This document shows positions 1-5,355 of a stretch of 5,786 nucleotides of DNA, piece by piece (position 1 is the stretch's first letter; every line of letters begins with the position of its first letter). The notes below the pieces were generated by a model that searched no databases, was not told the DNA's origin, and worked only from the letters and a program-made list of their open reading frames with translations. This DNA is from Marinagarivorans sp. UBA5868 (GTDB lineage: Bacteria; Pseudomonadota; Gammaproteobacteria; Pseudomonadales; Cellvibrionaceae): contig DJFQ01000059.1 of assembly GCA_002432095.1 (NCBI GenBank), forward strand, positions 1-5,786. Reading direction: 5' to 3'. The position numbers were made by a program, and so were the translations under genes.

Positions 1-780
1 GCAACGAACATCCCTGCAAACCACAGCACGGCCATCAATCGACAAATCGAAAAACTAGGCCCGTGGTTCCAAAACATTCATTTGCCAGATGGCGAACAGA
101 CGGCGCCGGAACATTTTTTGGGCGATTTTCCAGGGTTTAAATGGCAACAGATTTCACCTTATCTGCCGCAGGACATGTCAGGCATGCAGGTGTTGGATAT
201 CGGTTGTAACGCCGGTTATTACAGTTTTGAACTCGCCCGGCGCGGCGCGCAGGTGACGGCGATCGACATTGACGAGCACTATTTACGTCAGGCGCGTTGG
301 GCCGCCGAAACGCTGGATTTAAAGGACAAAATCGAATTTCGTCGCGCCGCGATTTATCAGTTGATTTACGACGCGGATATGTATGATCTGGTGTGGTTCA
401 CCGGGGTGATGTACCACCTGCGCTATCCGATGCTGGCGCTGGACATTGTGCGCAACTGCTGTCGCGGCAGCATGGTTTTTCAGACCATGACGCTACCGGG
501 CGAAACGGTTTACGAAGCCGCTCCTAACTACGATCCAAACCAACTCGACATTATGAATCACCCAGGCTGGCCGAAAATGGCGTTTATTGAACACCAGGTT
601 GCCAACGATCCGTCGAATTGGTGGGCGCCTAATCATGCTTGCATCGGCGCCATGTTGCGCTCTGCTGGCTTCTGCAATATTCAAAACATCGCCGAGGAGA
701 TTTATACCTGCCAAGTCGCAGAATCTATGCCGCAAATTGCAATTAACGAACTCCAGTCAATCCTGGAGTCAAAGCATTGA
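1..780 (+). CDS. SAM-dependent methyltransferase, CmoB-like class (5' end outside window)
   Basis: The frame is open from base 1 to the TGA at 778-780, giving 259 visible residues. The only in-frame start codon near the left edge is a TTG at 82. I reject it because the residues before it (GPWFQNIHLPDG) read as conserved family sequence, so the true start lies upstream and little is missing. Motif I of the Rossmann SAM-binding fold is VLDIGCNAGYYSFELA (DIGCNAG encoded from base 196), followed by the acidic motif II segment VTAIDID. The segment GVMYHLRYPMLALD matches the GxxYHxRxP block of CmoB-type (Methyltransf_9/DUF1698) enzymes. From memory this resembles the family annotated as TIGR04290, whose substrate is not established; membership in a glycosyltransferase cluster is possible but not visible here. 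The enzyme is cytosolic, with no signal peptide or membrane segment. The methyltransferase assignment is strong; the substrate is unknown. Confidence 0.9.
   Translation, partial: ATNIPANHSTAINRQIEKLGPWFQNIHLPDGEQTAPEHFLGDFPGFKWQQISPYLPQDMSGMQVLDIGCNAGYYSFELARRGAQVTAIDIDEHYLRQARWAAETLDLKDKIEFRRAAIYQLIYDADMYDLVWFTGVMYHLRYPMLALDIVRNCCRGSMVFQTMTLPGETVYEAAPNYDPNQLDIMNHPGWPKMAFIEHQVANDPSNWWAPNHACIGAMLRSAGFCNIQNIAEEIYTCQVAESMPQIAINELQSILESKH
750..769 (+). other. Stem-loop at the 3' end of the methyltransferase gene
   Basis: ACTCCAG (750-756) and CTGGAGT (763-769) form a perfect 7-bp inverted repeat around the 6-base loop TCAATC. It lies just before the stop codon at 778-780. No T-run follows, so it is not a good intrinsic terminator. 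It could stabilise the upstream message or partly uncouple the next gene, or be chance. Confidence 0.3.
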
Positions 781-800
781 ACGGCACACATTCATTTGTC

Positions 801-805
801 AGGAG
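801..805 (+). promoter_or_regulatory. Ribosome-binding site of the SFPASDPP small protein
   Basis: AGGAG lies 8 bases before the ATG at 814. It decides the start: the in-frame TTG at 796 would place this Shine-Dalgarno inside the coding sequence, so 814 is preferred. Confidence 0.7.
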
Positions 806-813
806 CCAAAACC

Positions 814-1029
814 ATGGTTTACGAAACTGAAAATAAAACCCGTGAGAGACATCCGGTGCGGCGCGGTAAATATAAGGTTCATCGCGATAAGCCAACAAAA
901 GTTGCGCAGCGCCAAACAGAAGATCAGGCGGTGGATGAAGCGGTTGAAGAGTCCTTTCCTGCGAGCGATCCGCCGTCCTGGAGCCCAACCTCCGCCGGCA
1001 GCAGCAGCGATAAATCACGTAACCACTGA
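814..1029 (+). CDS. Small disordered protein with SFPASDPP motif, function unknown
   Basis: A 71-residue protein starting at ATG 814 with a good Shine-Dalgarno. Residues 1-33 are strongly basic (many Lys/Arg, including RERHPVRRGKY). Residues 36-58 hold an acidic stretch ending in DEAVEESFPASDPPSW. Residues 59-71 are Ser-rich and hydrophilic. It has no signal peptide, membrane segment or cysteine, and the composition suggests intrinsic disorder. The D-E-A-x-E-E-S-F-P-A-S-D-P-P block recurs in many short uncharacterised proteobacterial proteins, in my recollection, which argues that this is a real gene; I know of no proven function. It sits 33 bases after the methyltransferase and before a strong terminator, so it may be the last gene of that unit. 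Confidence 0.75.
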   Translation: MVYETENKTRERHPVRRGKYKVHRDKPTKVAQRQTEDQAVDEAVEESFPASDPPSWSPTSAGSSSDKSRNH

Positions 1030-1042
1030 GTGTTCGCTCAGT
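1025..1042 (+). terminator. Weak stem-loop overlapping the small-protein stop codon
   Basis: ACTGAG (1025-1030) pairs perfectly with CTCAGT (1037-1042) around a 6-base loop, followed by a short T stretch (1042-1044). The stem includes the TGA stop at 1027-1029. It could be the first of two tandem terminators, the stronger one being at 1071-1090. On its own it is weak because the stem is short and the T-run is broken. Confidence 0.35.
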
Positions 1043-1070
1043 TTCGTTGTCGATATCCTGTATTTATTTG

Positions 1071-1100
1071 ATGGCTTCTTCGGAAGCCATTTCTTTATCT
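1071..1100 (+). terminator. Intrinsic terminator with UUCG tetraloop
   Basis: ATGGCTTC (1071-1078) and GAAGCCAT (1083-1090) form a perfect 8-bp stem closed by the loop TTCG. This gives the exceptionally stable C(UUCG)G tetraloop in RNA. The T-rich run TTCTTTATCT (1091-1100) follows directly. It separates the methyltransferase and small-protein unit from apbE. Confidence 0.85.
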
Positions 1101-1123
1101 GTCTCACCTGCCGCGTGGATAGC

Positions 1124-1152
1124 CTGAAACCAGAGGTTGAAATCAGTACAAT
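1124..1152 (+). promoter_or_regulatory. Candidate sigma70 promoter of apbE
   Basis: CTGAAA (1124-1129, 4 of 6 to the -35 consensus) and TACAAT (1147-1152, 5 of 6 to the -10 consensus) are separated by exactly 17 bases. This lies just after the terminator and upstream of apbE. Transcription would begin near 1159, leaving a leader of about 30 bases. Confidence 0.5.
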
Positions 1153-1188
1153 GCGCCGCTCTTTCGCATTCAAAAAAGCGGCTGCCTT

Positions 1189-2208
1189 ATGTACCGATGT
1201 CTTTTCCTTACTTTTCTGTGTTTTGTCTCCGCCTGCAACAACCGCACAGAGCTGACCAAATTCTCCGGCTTTGCCCAGGGCACCACTTACAACATCACTT
1301 ACGTGGCGCCGGAAGGCGTCGATACTGCAGCGGTGCAAGCAGCGGTTCAGCAGGAATTCGACCGCATCGATAAAGCACTTTCCAATTACCGCGACGACTC
1401 CGCCATCGAACAATTCAACGCGCAAAAAACCACCGACCCGCTGAAGGTGGATGCGGAATTAATGCGGCTGGTGAAAGTGGCCCGCCAAATTCATCAGGCC
1501 AGCGGCGGTTGTTACGATCTGACGATAAAACCCTTATTCGATTTATGGGGATTTAAGAAAGACGTCTTTGCCCCGCCCAGCGCAGAGGCACTGGCGCAAA
1601 CTTTGGCGGAGGTGGGCATGGACAAGTTGGAGGTCGCCGGCGATAACCAGCTGCGCAAAACCCTGCCGGAGCTGCGCATTGATATTTCCTCCATCGGTCA
1701 GGGTTATACGGTGGAACGCATGGCGCAAATTCTGGAGGACACTGGAGTCGAGCACTACTTGGTAGAAATTGGCGGCGAACTGAAAATCCGCGGACGAAAA
1801 CCCGATGGCAAACCCTGGCGCATTGCCTTGGAAAAACCTCTGCCCGGCGAGCGTCGCATGCACAAAATCGTGTCGTTCGACAGCGGCGAACCCATGGCGC
1901 TGATGGCCTCGGGCACTTATCGCCACTACTTTGACGAGGATGGCAAACGCTATAGCCATATCCTCGACGCTCGCAGTGGCAAACCCATAGAACACAACAC
2001 AGTATCCGTGGCAATTCTGCACCCGGACCCGACGCTGGCAGATGCCTGGTCCACCGCCCTACTCTGTCTGGGCACCGAGCAAGGATTGCTCGCCGCCGAT
2101 AAAGCCGGGCTTGCCGCTTTATTTATCGACCAGCAGGACGATGAGCTGATCGAACACCCGAGCCGGGCCATGAGCGCGATTCAAGGCGTCAGTTTTCCGG
2201 AACGCTGA
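1189..2208 (+). CDS. apbE: FAD:protein FMN transferase ApbE (lipoprotein)
   Basis: A 339-residue protein, full length for the family. ApbE splits FAD and attaches FMN through a phosphoester bond to a Thr of exported redox subunits such as RnfG, NqrB/NqrC or FMN-binding domain proteins, with Mg2+ as cofactor. The N-terminus is a lipoprotein signal with lipobox VSAC (Cys16), so the mature enzyme should be membrane-anchored facing the periplasm. Family motifs appear in order: QGTTY (30-34), YDLTIKPLFDLWGF in the first third, DISSIGQGY (165-173), EIGGE (193-197), ASGTYRHY (240-247), SHILDARSGKPI (256 onward) and ADAWSTAL (284-291). Thr289 and Asp285 sit where metal-ligand residues are expected. 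The usual Met of MGT is Gln30 here. The ATG at 1189 gives an intact lipobox, although no Shine-Dalgarno is evident before it. The target flavoprotein is not in the window. The gene has its own likely promoter. Confidence 0.95.
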   Translation: MYRCLFLTFLCFVSACNNRTELTKFSGFAQGTTYNITYVAPEGVDTAAVQAAVQQEFDRIDKALSNYRDDSAIEQFNAQKTTDPLKVDAELMRLVKVARQIHQASGGCYDLTIKPLFDLWGFKKDVFAPPSAEALAQTLAEVGMDKLEVAGDNQLRKTLPELRIDISSIGQGYTVERMAQILEDTGVEHYLVEIGGELKIRGRKPDGKPWRIALEKPLPGERRMHKIVSFDSGEPMALMASGTYRHYFDEDGKRYSHILDARSGKPIEHNTVSVAILHPDPTLADAWSTALLCLGTEQGLLAADKAGLAALFIDQQDDELIEHPSRAMSAIQGVSFPER

Positions 2209-2261
2209 AGCGAACAGCGGTGTTGGCTGAATCAACGCTAGGCGATTCGTCTTTGGCGGCC

Positions 2262-2267
2262 TACAAT
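2262..2267 (+). promoter_or_regulatory. Possible -10 element of the metal-efflux operon
   Basis: TACAAT (2262-2267) matches the -10 consensus at 5 of 6 in the 95-base gap between apbE and the CzcI-like gene. The hexamer 17 bases upstream (TAGGCG, 2239-2244) is a poor -35, as expected for an activator-dependent promoter. A short GAATC-N10-GATTC inverted repeat (2229-2248) overlaps the -35 area. No recognised metal-regulator box is visible. Weak call. Confidence 0.3.
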
Positions 2268-2303
2268 CCCAGCATCTCTGGCAACAAACAATTCCGCTCC
2301 CGC

Positions 2304-2693
2304 ATGTTTAAGCCCTCCCATAAAAATCGGCGGTCCTTCGCCATCGTGATGTTGCTCATGGTGGTGTGGCAGTGCTGGTTTGTGGCGGTAGAGGCAAGCG
2401 AACAATTTCATCTGCCGGCGGAACAGGACAGCCATCACTTAGCGGCTCATGAGCCCGAACCAAAGCCAAACTGCCTAAACGTGGGCTGCTCCGGTCACGG
2501 TCTTGATGCCGCAAGTTCCACTGGCGATTCCTGCGATCACTGTTGCGCCTGCCAAGGCCACGGTGCCCACATTTCCATTCACACCAAGGCTTTTGGGCTG
2601 GCAATTGCGCCTCCACGCAGCCAACCAATCGCCGAACTGCCCGGTTTTTGCTCACGCTATCCCGCCACAATTTACCGCCCTCCCATCGTCTGA
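2304..2693 (+). CDS. Small exported Cys/His-rich protein, CzcI-like
   Basis: A 129-residue protein read from ATG 2304. A GTG at 2220 would add 28 residues ahead of the signal peptide and is less likely; neither start has a clear Shine-Dalgarno. The N-terminus is a Sec signal: basic KPSHKNRR, then a hydrophobic run to about residue 29, with probable cleavage after EAS (30-32). The mature part is rich in potential metal ligands: Cys57, 62, 77, 80, 81, 83 and 116, and His36, 44, 45, 49, 65, 79, 86, 89 and 93. The densest cluster is CDHCCACQGHGAH (77-89). The position immediately before czcCBA matches small periplasmic CzcI-type proteins, which are thought to modulate or sense metal in these operons. 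The family assignment is by context and composition, not by firm homology. A periplasmic metal-binding or sensing role is inferred. Confidence 0.75.
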   Translation: MFKPSHKNRRSFAIVMLLMVVWQCWFVAVEASEQFHLPAEQDSHHLAAHEPEPKPNCLNVGCSGHGLDAASSTGDSCDHCCACQGHGAHISIHTKAFGLAIAPPRSQPIAELPGFCSRYPATIYRPPIV

Positions 2694-2722
2694 TCCTCGC
2701 TCTGTTTCACCCTTAGAACAGC

Positions 2723-2746
2723 TGTAACCGCTTAATACTTGTTACA
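2723..2746 (+). promoter_or_regulatory. Perfect dyad before czcC (operator or RNA stem)
   Basis: TGTAAC (2723-2728) and GTTACA (2741-2746) are perfect inverted repeats separated by 12 bases. The right arm ends one base before the czcC Shine-Dalgarno (AGGA, 2748-2751). The spacer is AT-rich and contains TAATAC (2733-2738), a weak -10-like hexamer. The dyad could be a regulator site over an internal promoter, or an RNA hairpin next to the ribosome-binding site. Chance cannot be excluded. Confidence 0.4.
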
Positions 2747-2747
2747 C

Positions 2748-2751
2748 AGGA
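2748..2751 (+). promoter_or_regulatory. Ribosome-binding site of czcC
   Basis: AGGA, 7 bases before the ATG at 2759. It supports that start. Confidence 0.6.
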
Positions 2752-2758
2752 TCATCAC

Positions 2759-4072
2759 ATGGGAATTTTTACCCGTTTGCGCCGGTGCTGTTTGCGCACC
2801 GCGTTTTTGTGGACCTTGGTATCCGCATTGTTGCTGCCACTCACCACGGTGGCCGCATCATCGTCGCCCGAACTTACTTTGGCCGAGGCATCCCGACTTG
2901 TCGTGCAGCGCAACCCGGAATTGCAGGTCTTCCAATGGCGCTTGCAAGCGGTCGAAGCACGCAGAGAAAGCGCGGCGCTTAACCCCGCTTATGAAATCGC
3001 GATTGAGGCGGAAAATATACTCGGCAGCGACGAGTTCTCCAGCACCGAAAATGCGGAGTGGACGCTCTCCCTCGGGTCTTTGATTGAGCTGGGAGGCAAA
3101 CGCCGCGCGCGCATGGTATTGGCCGACTCCCGCTATGCGGTGGCACAGGCGGAGCGGGAGGCTCGCGCTTTGGATGCATTGGCCGAAGTGACGCAGACCT
3201 TTATTGCGGCATTGGCGGTGCAGGAAAAGCAGCGGGTTGCCGCCGAAGCAATGCAACTCGCGCAAACGTCGCTGGATTTGGTCAGCGAGCGGGTTAAGCG
3301 CGGTGCCGCGCCGGATGCGGAGCGACTGCGTGCGCAAGCAGCTTTGACCCAAACGCAATTAAGCGCGCGCGCCCTGGCCGCGGAATTGACGAGCCACAAA
3401 CTTACCCTCGCTACTTTGTGGGGCGCGGAAAAGGCGGAATTTTCCACTCTGGCAGGCAATCTCTATCCGACCGCGCAAGCGCCGGATTTTAGTGTGCTCT
3501 TCGAGCGCGCCGCCGACTCACCCGCGCTAATGGTTTTTGCCAGTGAATCCCGCCTGCGCAATGCCGAACTCGCCCTCGCCCGCAGCCAGTCCAGCGCCGA
3601 CGTTCAATGGAGCTTGGGCGTGCGGCGTTTTGAAGCAAGTGGCGCGGCGGCACTGACCGCGGGCGTGTCTATGCCCTTGTCCTCCAACCGCCGAAATCGC
3701 GGAGAGGTACAAGCCGCGCTGGCCCAGCAGCAGCTGACCGAAGCTGACCGCGACGCGACCCTCCTCGCCGTGCGTGCCCGCTTGTTCGCCGCCTGGCAAA
3801 CCTATCAACACAGCACAGCGGCGGCGCAACAGATGCGCGACGAAGTATTGCCCATACTCAACCAAGCGCTGCAGCAAACCCGCCAGGCCTACGAACAAGG
3901 CCGCTATAGCTACGCGGAGTGGATGGCGGCTCAGCGCGAGTTGCTCGACGCGCGCCTGACGCTTATCGACACCGCCACCACCGCACTTTTAAACCAGGCG
4001 CTTATTGAACAATTGACGGCAGAGCCATTGGCGGCTGCGGTCGAGCCAACTTCATTGCAGGACAGACCATGA
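2759..4072 (+). CDS. czcC: Outer-membrane factor of heavy-metal RND efflux, CzcC/TolC type
   Basis: A 437-residue protein of the usual length for CzcC-type outer-membrane efflux proteins. It forms the trimeric channel-tunnel through which the RND pump expels metal ions. A Sec signal peptide covers residues 1 to about 33 (basic start with RLRR, hydrophobic core, TTVAA before the likely cut). There is no lipobox. Two OEP-type repeats follow, roughly 39-220 and 240-420, dominated by Ala/Gln/Arg/Glu-rich helices with heptad character. Membrane-strand segments are suggested by WTLSLGSLIELGGKRR (about 100-115) and by SLGVRRFEASGAAALTAG (about 284 onward). It lies 65 bases after the CzcI-like gene, and its stop overlaps the czcB start by 4 bases (ATGA at 4069-4072), which indicates translational coupling. 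The symbol rests on the operon order C-B-A; cusC or cnrC/nccC analogues are alternatives, since the metal is unknown. Confidence 0.92.
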   Translation: MGIFTRLRRCCLRTAFLWTLVSALLLPLTTVAASSSPELTLAEASRLVVQRNPELQVFQWRLQAVEARRESAALNPAYEIAIEAENILGSDEFSSTENAEWTLSLGSLIELGGKRRARMVLADSRYAVAQAEREARALDALAEVTQTFIAALAVQEKQRVAAEAMQLAQTSLDLVSERVKRGAAPDAERLRAQAALTQTQLSARALAAELTSHKLTLATLWGAEKAEFSTLAGNLYPTAQAPDFSVLFERAADSPALMVFASESRLRNAELALARSQSSADVQWSLGVRRFEASGAAALTAGVSMPLSSNRRNRGEVQAALAQQQLTEADRDATLLAVRARLFAAWQTYQHSTAAAQQMRDEVLPILNQALQQTRQAYEQGRYSYAEWMAAQRELLDARLTLIDTATTALLNQALIEQLTAEPLAAAVEPTSLQDRP

Positions 4073-5346
4073 ACATCTTTCTCAAGCTGTTTTTTTCAAC
4101 CACGCTGCTGTTGTTAACCACGCTAGTGTTTAGCGGTGGGCAAATAGTTAGCGGTGGGCAATTGGCGCATGCCTCCAGCGATCACGGGCATCACGATCAC
4201 GACGAGCATGACCATCACGACGACCACGAAGAAGAAGCCAAAGGCCCCCACGGTGGCCGATTGTTGCAGGACGGTGATGTCACGGTGGAGCTAGCGATCT
4301 ACGAACGCGGCATACCGCCGGAGTACCGCGCCTGGATCACCCACGACGGCGAGCCGGTGGAACAGGCGGAGCTGACGGTGCTATTGACCCGGCTCGGCGG
4401 ACGCGAGGATCGCTTTGTGTTTTCCCGGCTGGAGGATTACTGGCGCGGTGACGGCGTGGTGGAAGAACCTCACTCCTTTGATGTGGCTATCGAGCTGACA
4501 TATCAGGGTGAGACCCACCGCTGGCAATGGGAATCCTATGAAGGTCGCGTGCAGATCGCCGCAGGCATAGCCGAGGAAGCCGGCGTCCGCACCGCAATCG
4601 CCGGTCCGGGCATCCTCGAACAGCTGATTCCGCTCTATGGCCGACTGGTAACGCCGCCCCATCAAACCGCCCGGCTGCGGGCGCGCTTTCCCGGAGTGGT
4701 GACCGCCGTCAACGCGACTGTGGGCGATGCGGTGACGCGTGGCGATGTGTTAGCACTGATCGAATCCAATGAAAGCCTGCAAACCTACTCCCTGCGGGCG
4801 CCGCTGGATGGTGTGGTGCAAAGCCGCGCGGTTAACGTCGGCGAAGTCACCGGCGGCGAACCGCTGTTCGTGGTGATGGATATCCGCCAGCTGTGGGCGG
4901 AGTTCAAGGTATTCCCGGATCAGCGCCACAGCATCAAAACCGGTCAGGACATCCACATCCGCCACGGCGATCACCGCCACACCAGCCCGATCCTCAGCAT
5001 CAACCCCGGCCCTGACGAAAAACCCTATGTGCTGGCGAGGGCGGCGCTGCCAAACATCGATCAACACGCGGTGGCGGGCGATTTGGTGCAAGGCGCAGCG
5101 GTGATTGAAAACCTAGAACTGCCACTGCTGGTGGACAAGCGCGCGTTGCAGAGTTTTCGCGACTGGACGGTGGTGTTTATCCAGGTGGGTGACATCTATG
5201 AGATCCGCCCGTTGACGCTCGGGCGCAGCAATAACCAATTTGTAGAGGTACTGGAGGGACTGCAAACAGGCGACCGTTACGTGGTGGAGAACAGCTACCT
5301 GATCAAAGCCGATATCGAAAAATCCGCCGCCGCCCACGACCATTGA
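4069..5346 (+). CDS. czcB: Periplasmic adaptor (membrane-fusion protein) of heavy-metal RND efflux, CzcB type
   Basis: A 425-residue adaptor linking the pump CzcA to the channel CzcC. AGGA at 4059-4062 is a suitable ribosome-binding site inside the czcC end. A signal peptide ends near AHA (33-35). It is followed by a His/Asp-rich tract (38-56) with eight His between 39 and 53, a likely periplasmic metal-binding sequence. Residues about 59-160, starting GPHGGRLL, form an N-terminal domain recognisable in many CzcB proteins (RYxRGDGVVEEPHSFDV-like block). The adaptor core starts about 160. The two barrel-sandwich (lipoyl-like) halves lie at about 202-229 and 236-254 and are joined by only a few residues (ESNESLQTY), so the usual alpha-helical hairpin is not evident. 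Beta-barrel and membrane-proximal domains fill the rest, and the C-terminus ends HDH, another possible ligand. The metal specificity cannot be read from the sequence. Confidence 0.93.
   Translation: MNIFLKLFFSTTLLLLTTLVFSGGQIVSGGQLAHASSDHGHHDHDEHDHHDDHEEEAKGPHGGRLLQDGDVTVELAIYERGIPPEYRAWITHDGEPVEQAELTVLLTRLGGREDRFVFSRLEDYWRGDGVVEEPHSFDVAIELTYQGETHRWQWESYEGRVQIAAGIAEEAGVRTAIAGPGILEQLIPLYGRLVTPPHQTARLRARFPGVVTAVNATVGDAVTRGDVLALIESNESLQTYSLRAPLDGVVQSRAVNVGEVTGGEPLFVVMDIRQLWAEFKVFPDQRHSIKTGQDIHIRHGDHRHTSPILSINPGPDEKPYVLARAALPNIDQHAVAGDLVQGAAVIENLELPLLVDKRALQSFRDWTVVFIQVGDIYEIRPLTLGRSNNQFVEVLEGLQTGDRYVVENSYLIKADIEKSAAAHDH
4130..4161 (+). repeat. Short tandem duplication in the czcB signal-peptide region
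   Basis: TTAGCGGTGGGCAA occurs at 4130-4143 and again at 4148-4161, a perfect 14-base match with an 18-base period. It keeps the frame and encodes SGGQIV followed by SGGQLA (residues 22-33), between the hydrophobic core and the likely cleavage site. It looks like a recent in-frame slippage duplication. Confidence 0.85.
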
Positions 5347-5350
5347 GGAG
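5345..5350 (+). promoter_or_regulatory. Ribosome-binding site of czcA overlapping the czcB stop
   Basis: GAGGAG, 5 bases before the ATG at 5356. It shares bases with the czcB TGA (5344-5346), so ribosomes finishing czcB are well placed to start czcA. Confidence 0.75.
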
Positions 5351-5355
5351 TCCGC

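Noticed and set aside
82..84. TTG as the start of the methyltransferase
   Set aside because: The frame stays open to base 1, and the residues before the TTG look like conserved family sequence, so the gene is cut by the window edge rather than starting here.
587..1255. Open frame of 222 codons on the + strand spanning the methyltransferase end, small protein and apbE start
   Set aside because: It crosses two well-supported genes and a terminator in another frame, and its translation has low-complexity, Arg/Ser/Cys-rich shadow character with no recognisable motif.
1015..1425. Minus-strand open frame of 136 codons covering the apbE promoter region
   Set aside because: It is antisense to apbE and to the terminator, with no ribosome-binding site or family resemblance; it is a shadow of the + strand coding frame.
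1543..2022. Two long minus-strand frames inside apbE
   Set aside because: They lie wholly within a gene with intact family motifs, and long antisense frames are expected from codon bias at this GC content.
2203..2218. CGCTG/CAGCG stem at the apbE stop as a terminator
   Set aside because: The stem is only 5 bp with no T-run, too weak to call.
2220..2222. GTG as the start of the CzcI-like protein
   Set aside because: It would add 28 residues before a normal basic, hydrophobic signal peptide and overlap the candidate -10 element; ATG 2304 gives a typical exported protein.
2858..3358. Minus-strand open frame of 166 codons inside czcC
   Set aside because: It is antisense to a convincing outer-membrane factor and carries no recognisable domain or ribosome-binding site.
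4180..4236. Repetitive CAT/CAC-rich stretch as a DNA repeat or CRISPR-like array
   Set aside because: It is the His/Asp-rich coding tract of czcB; there is no regular repeat and spacer pattern.
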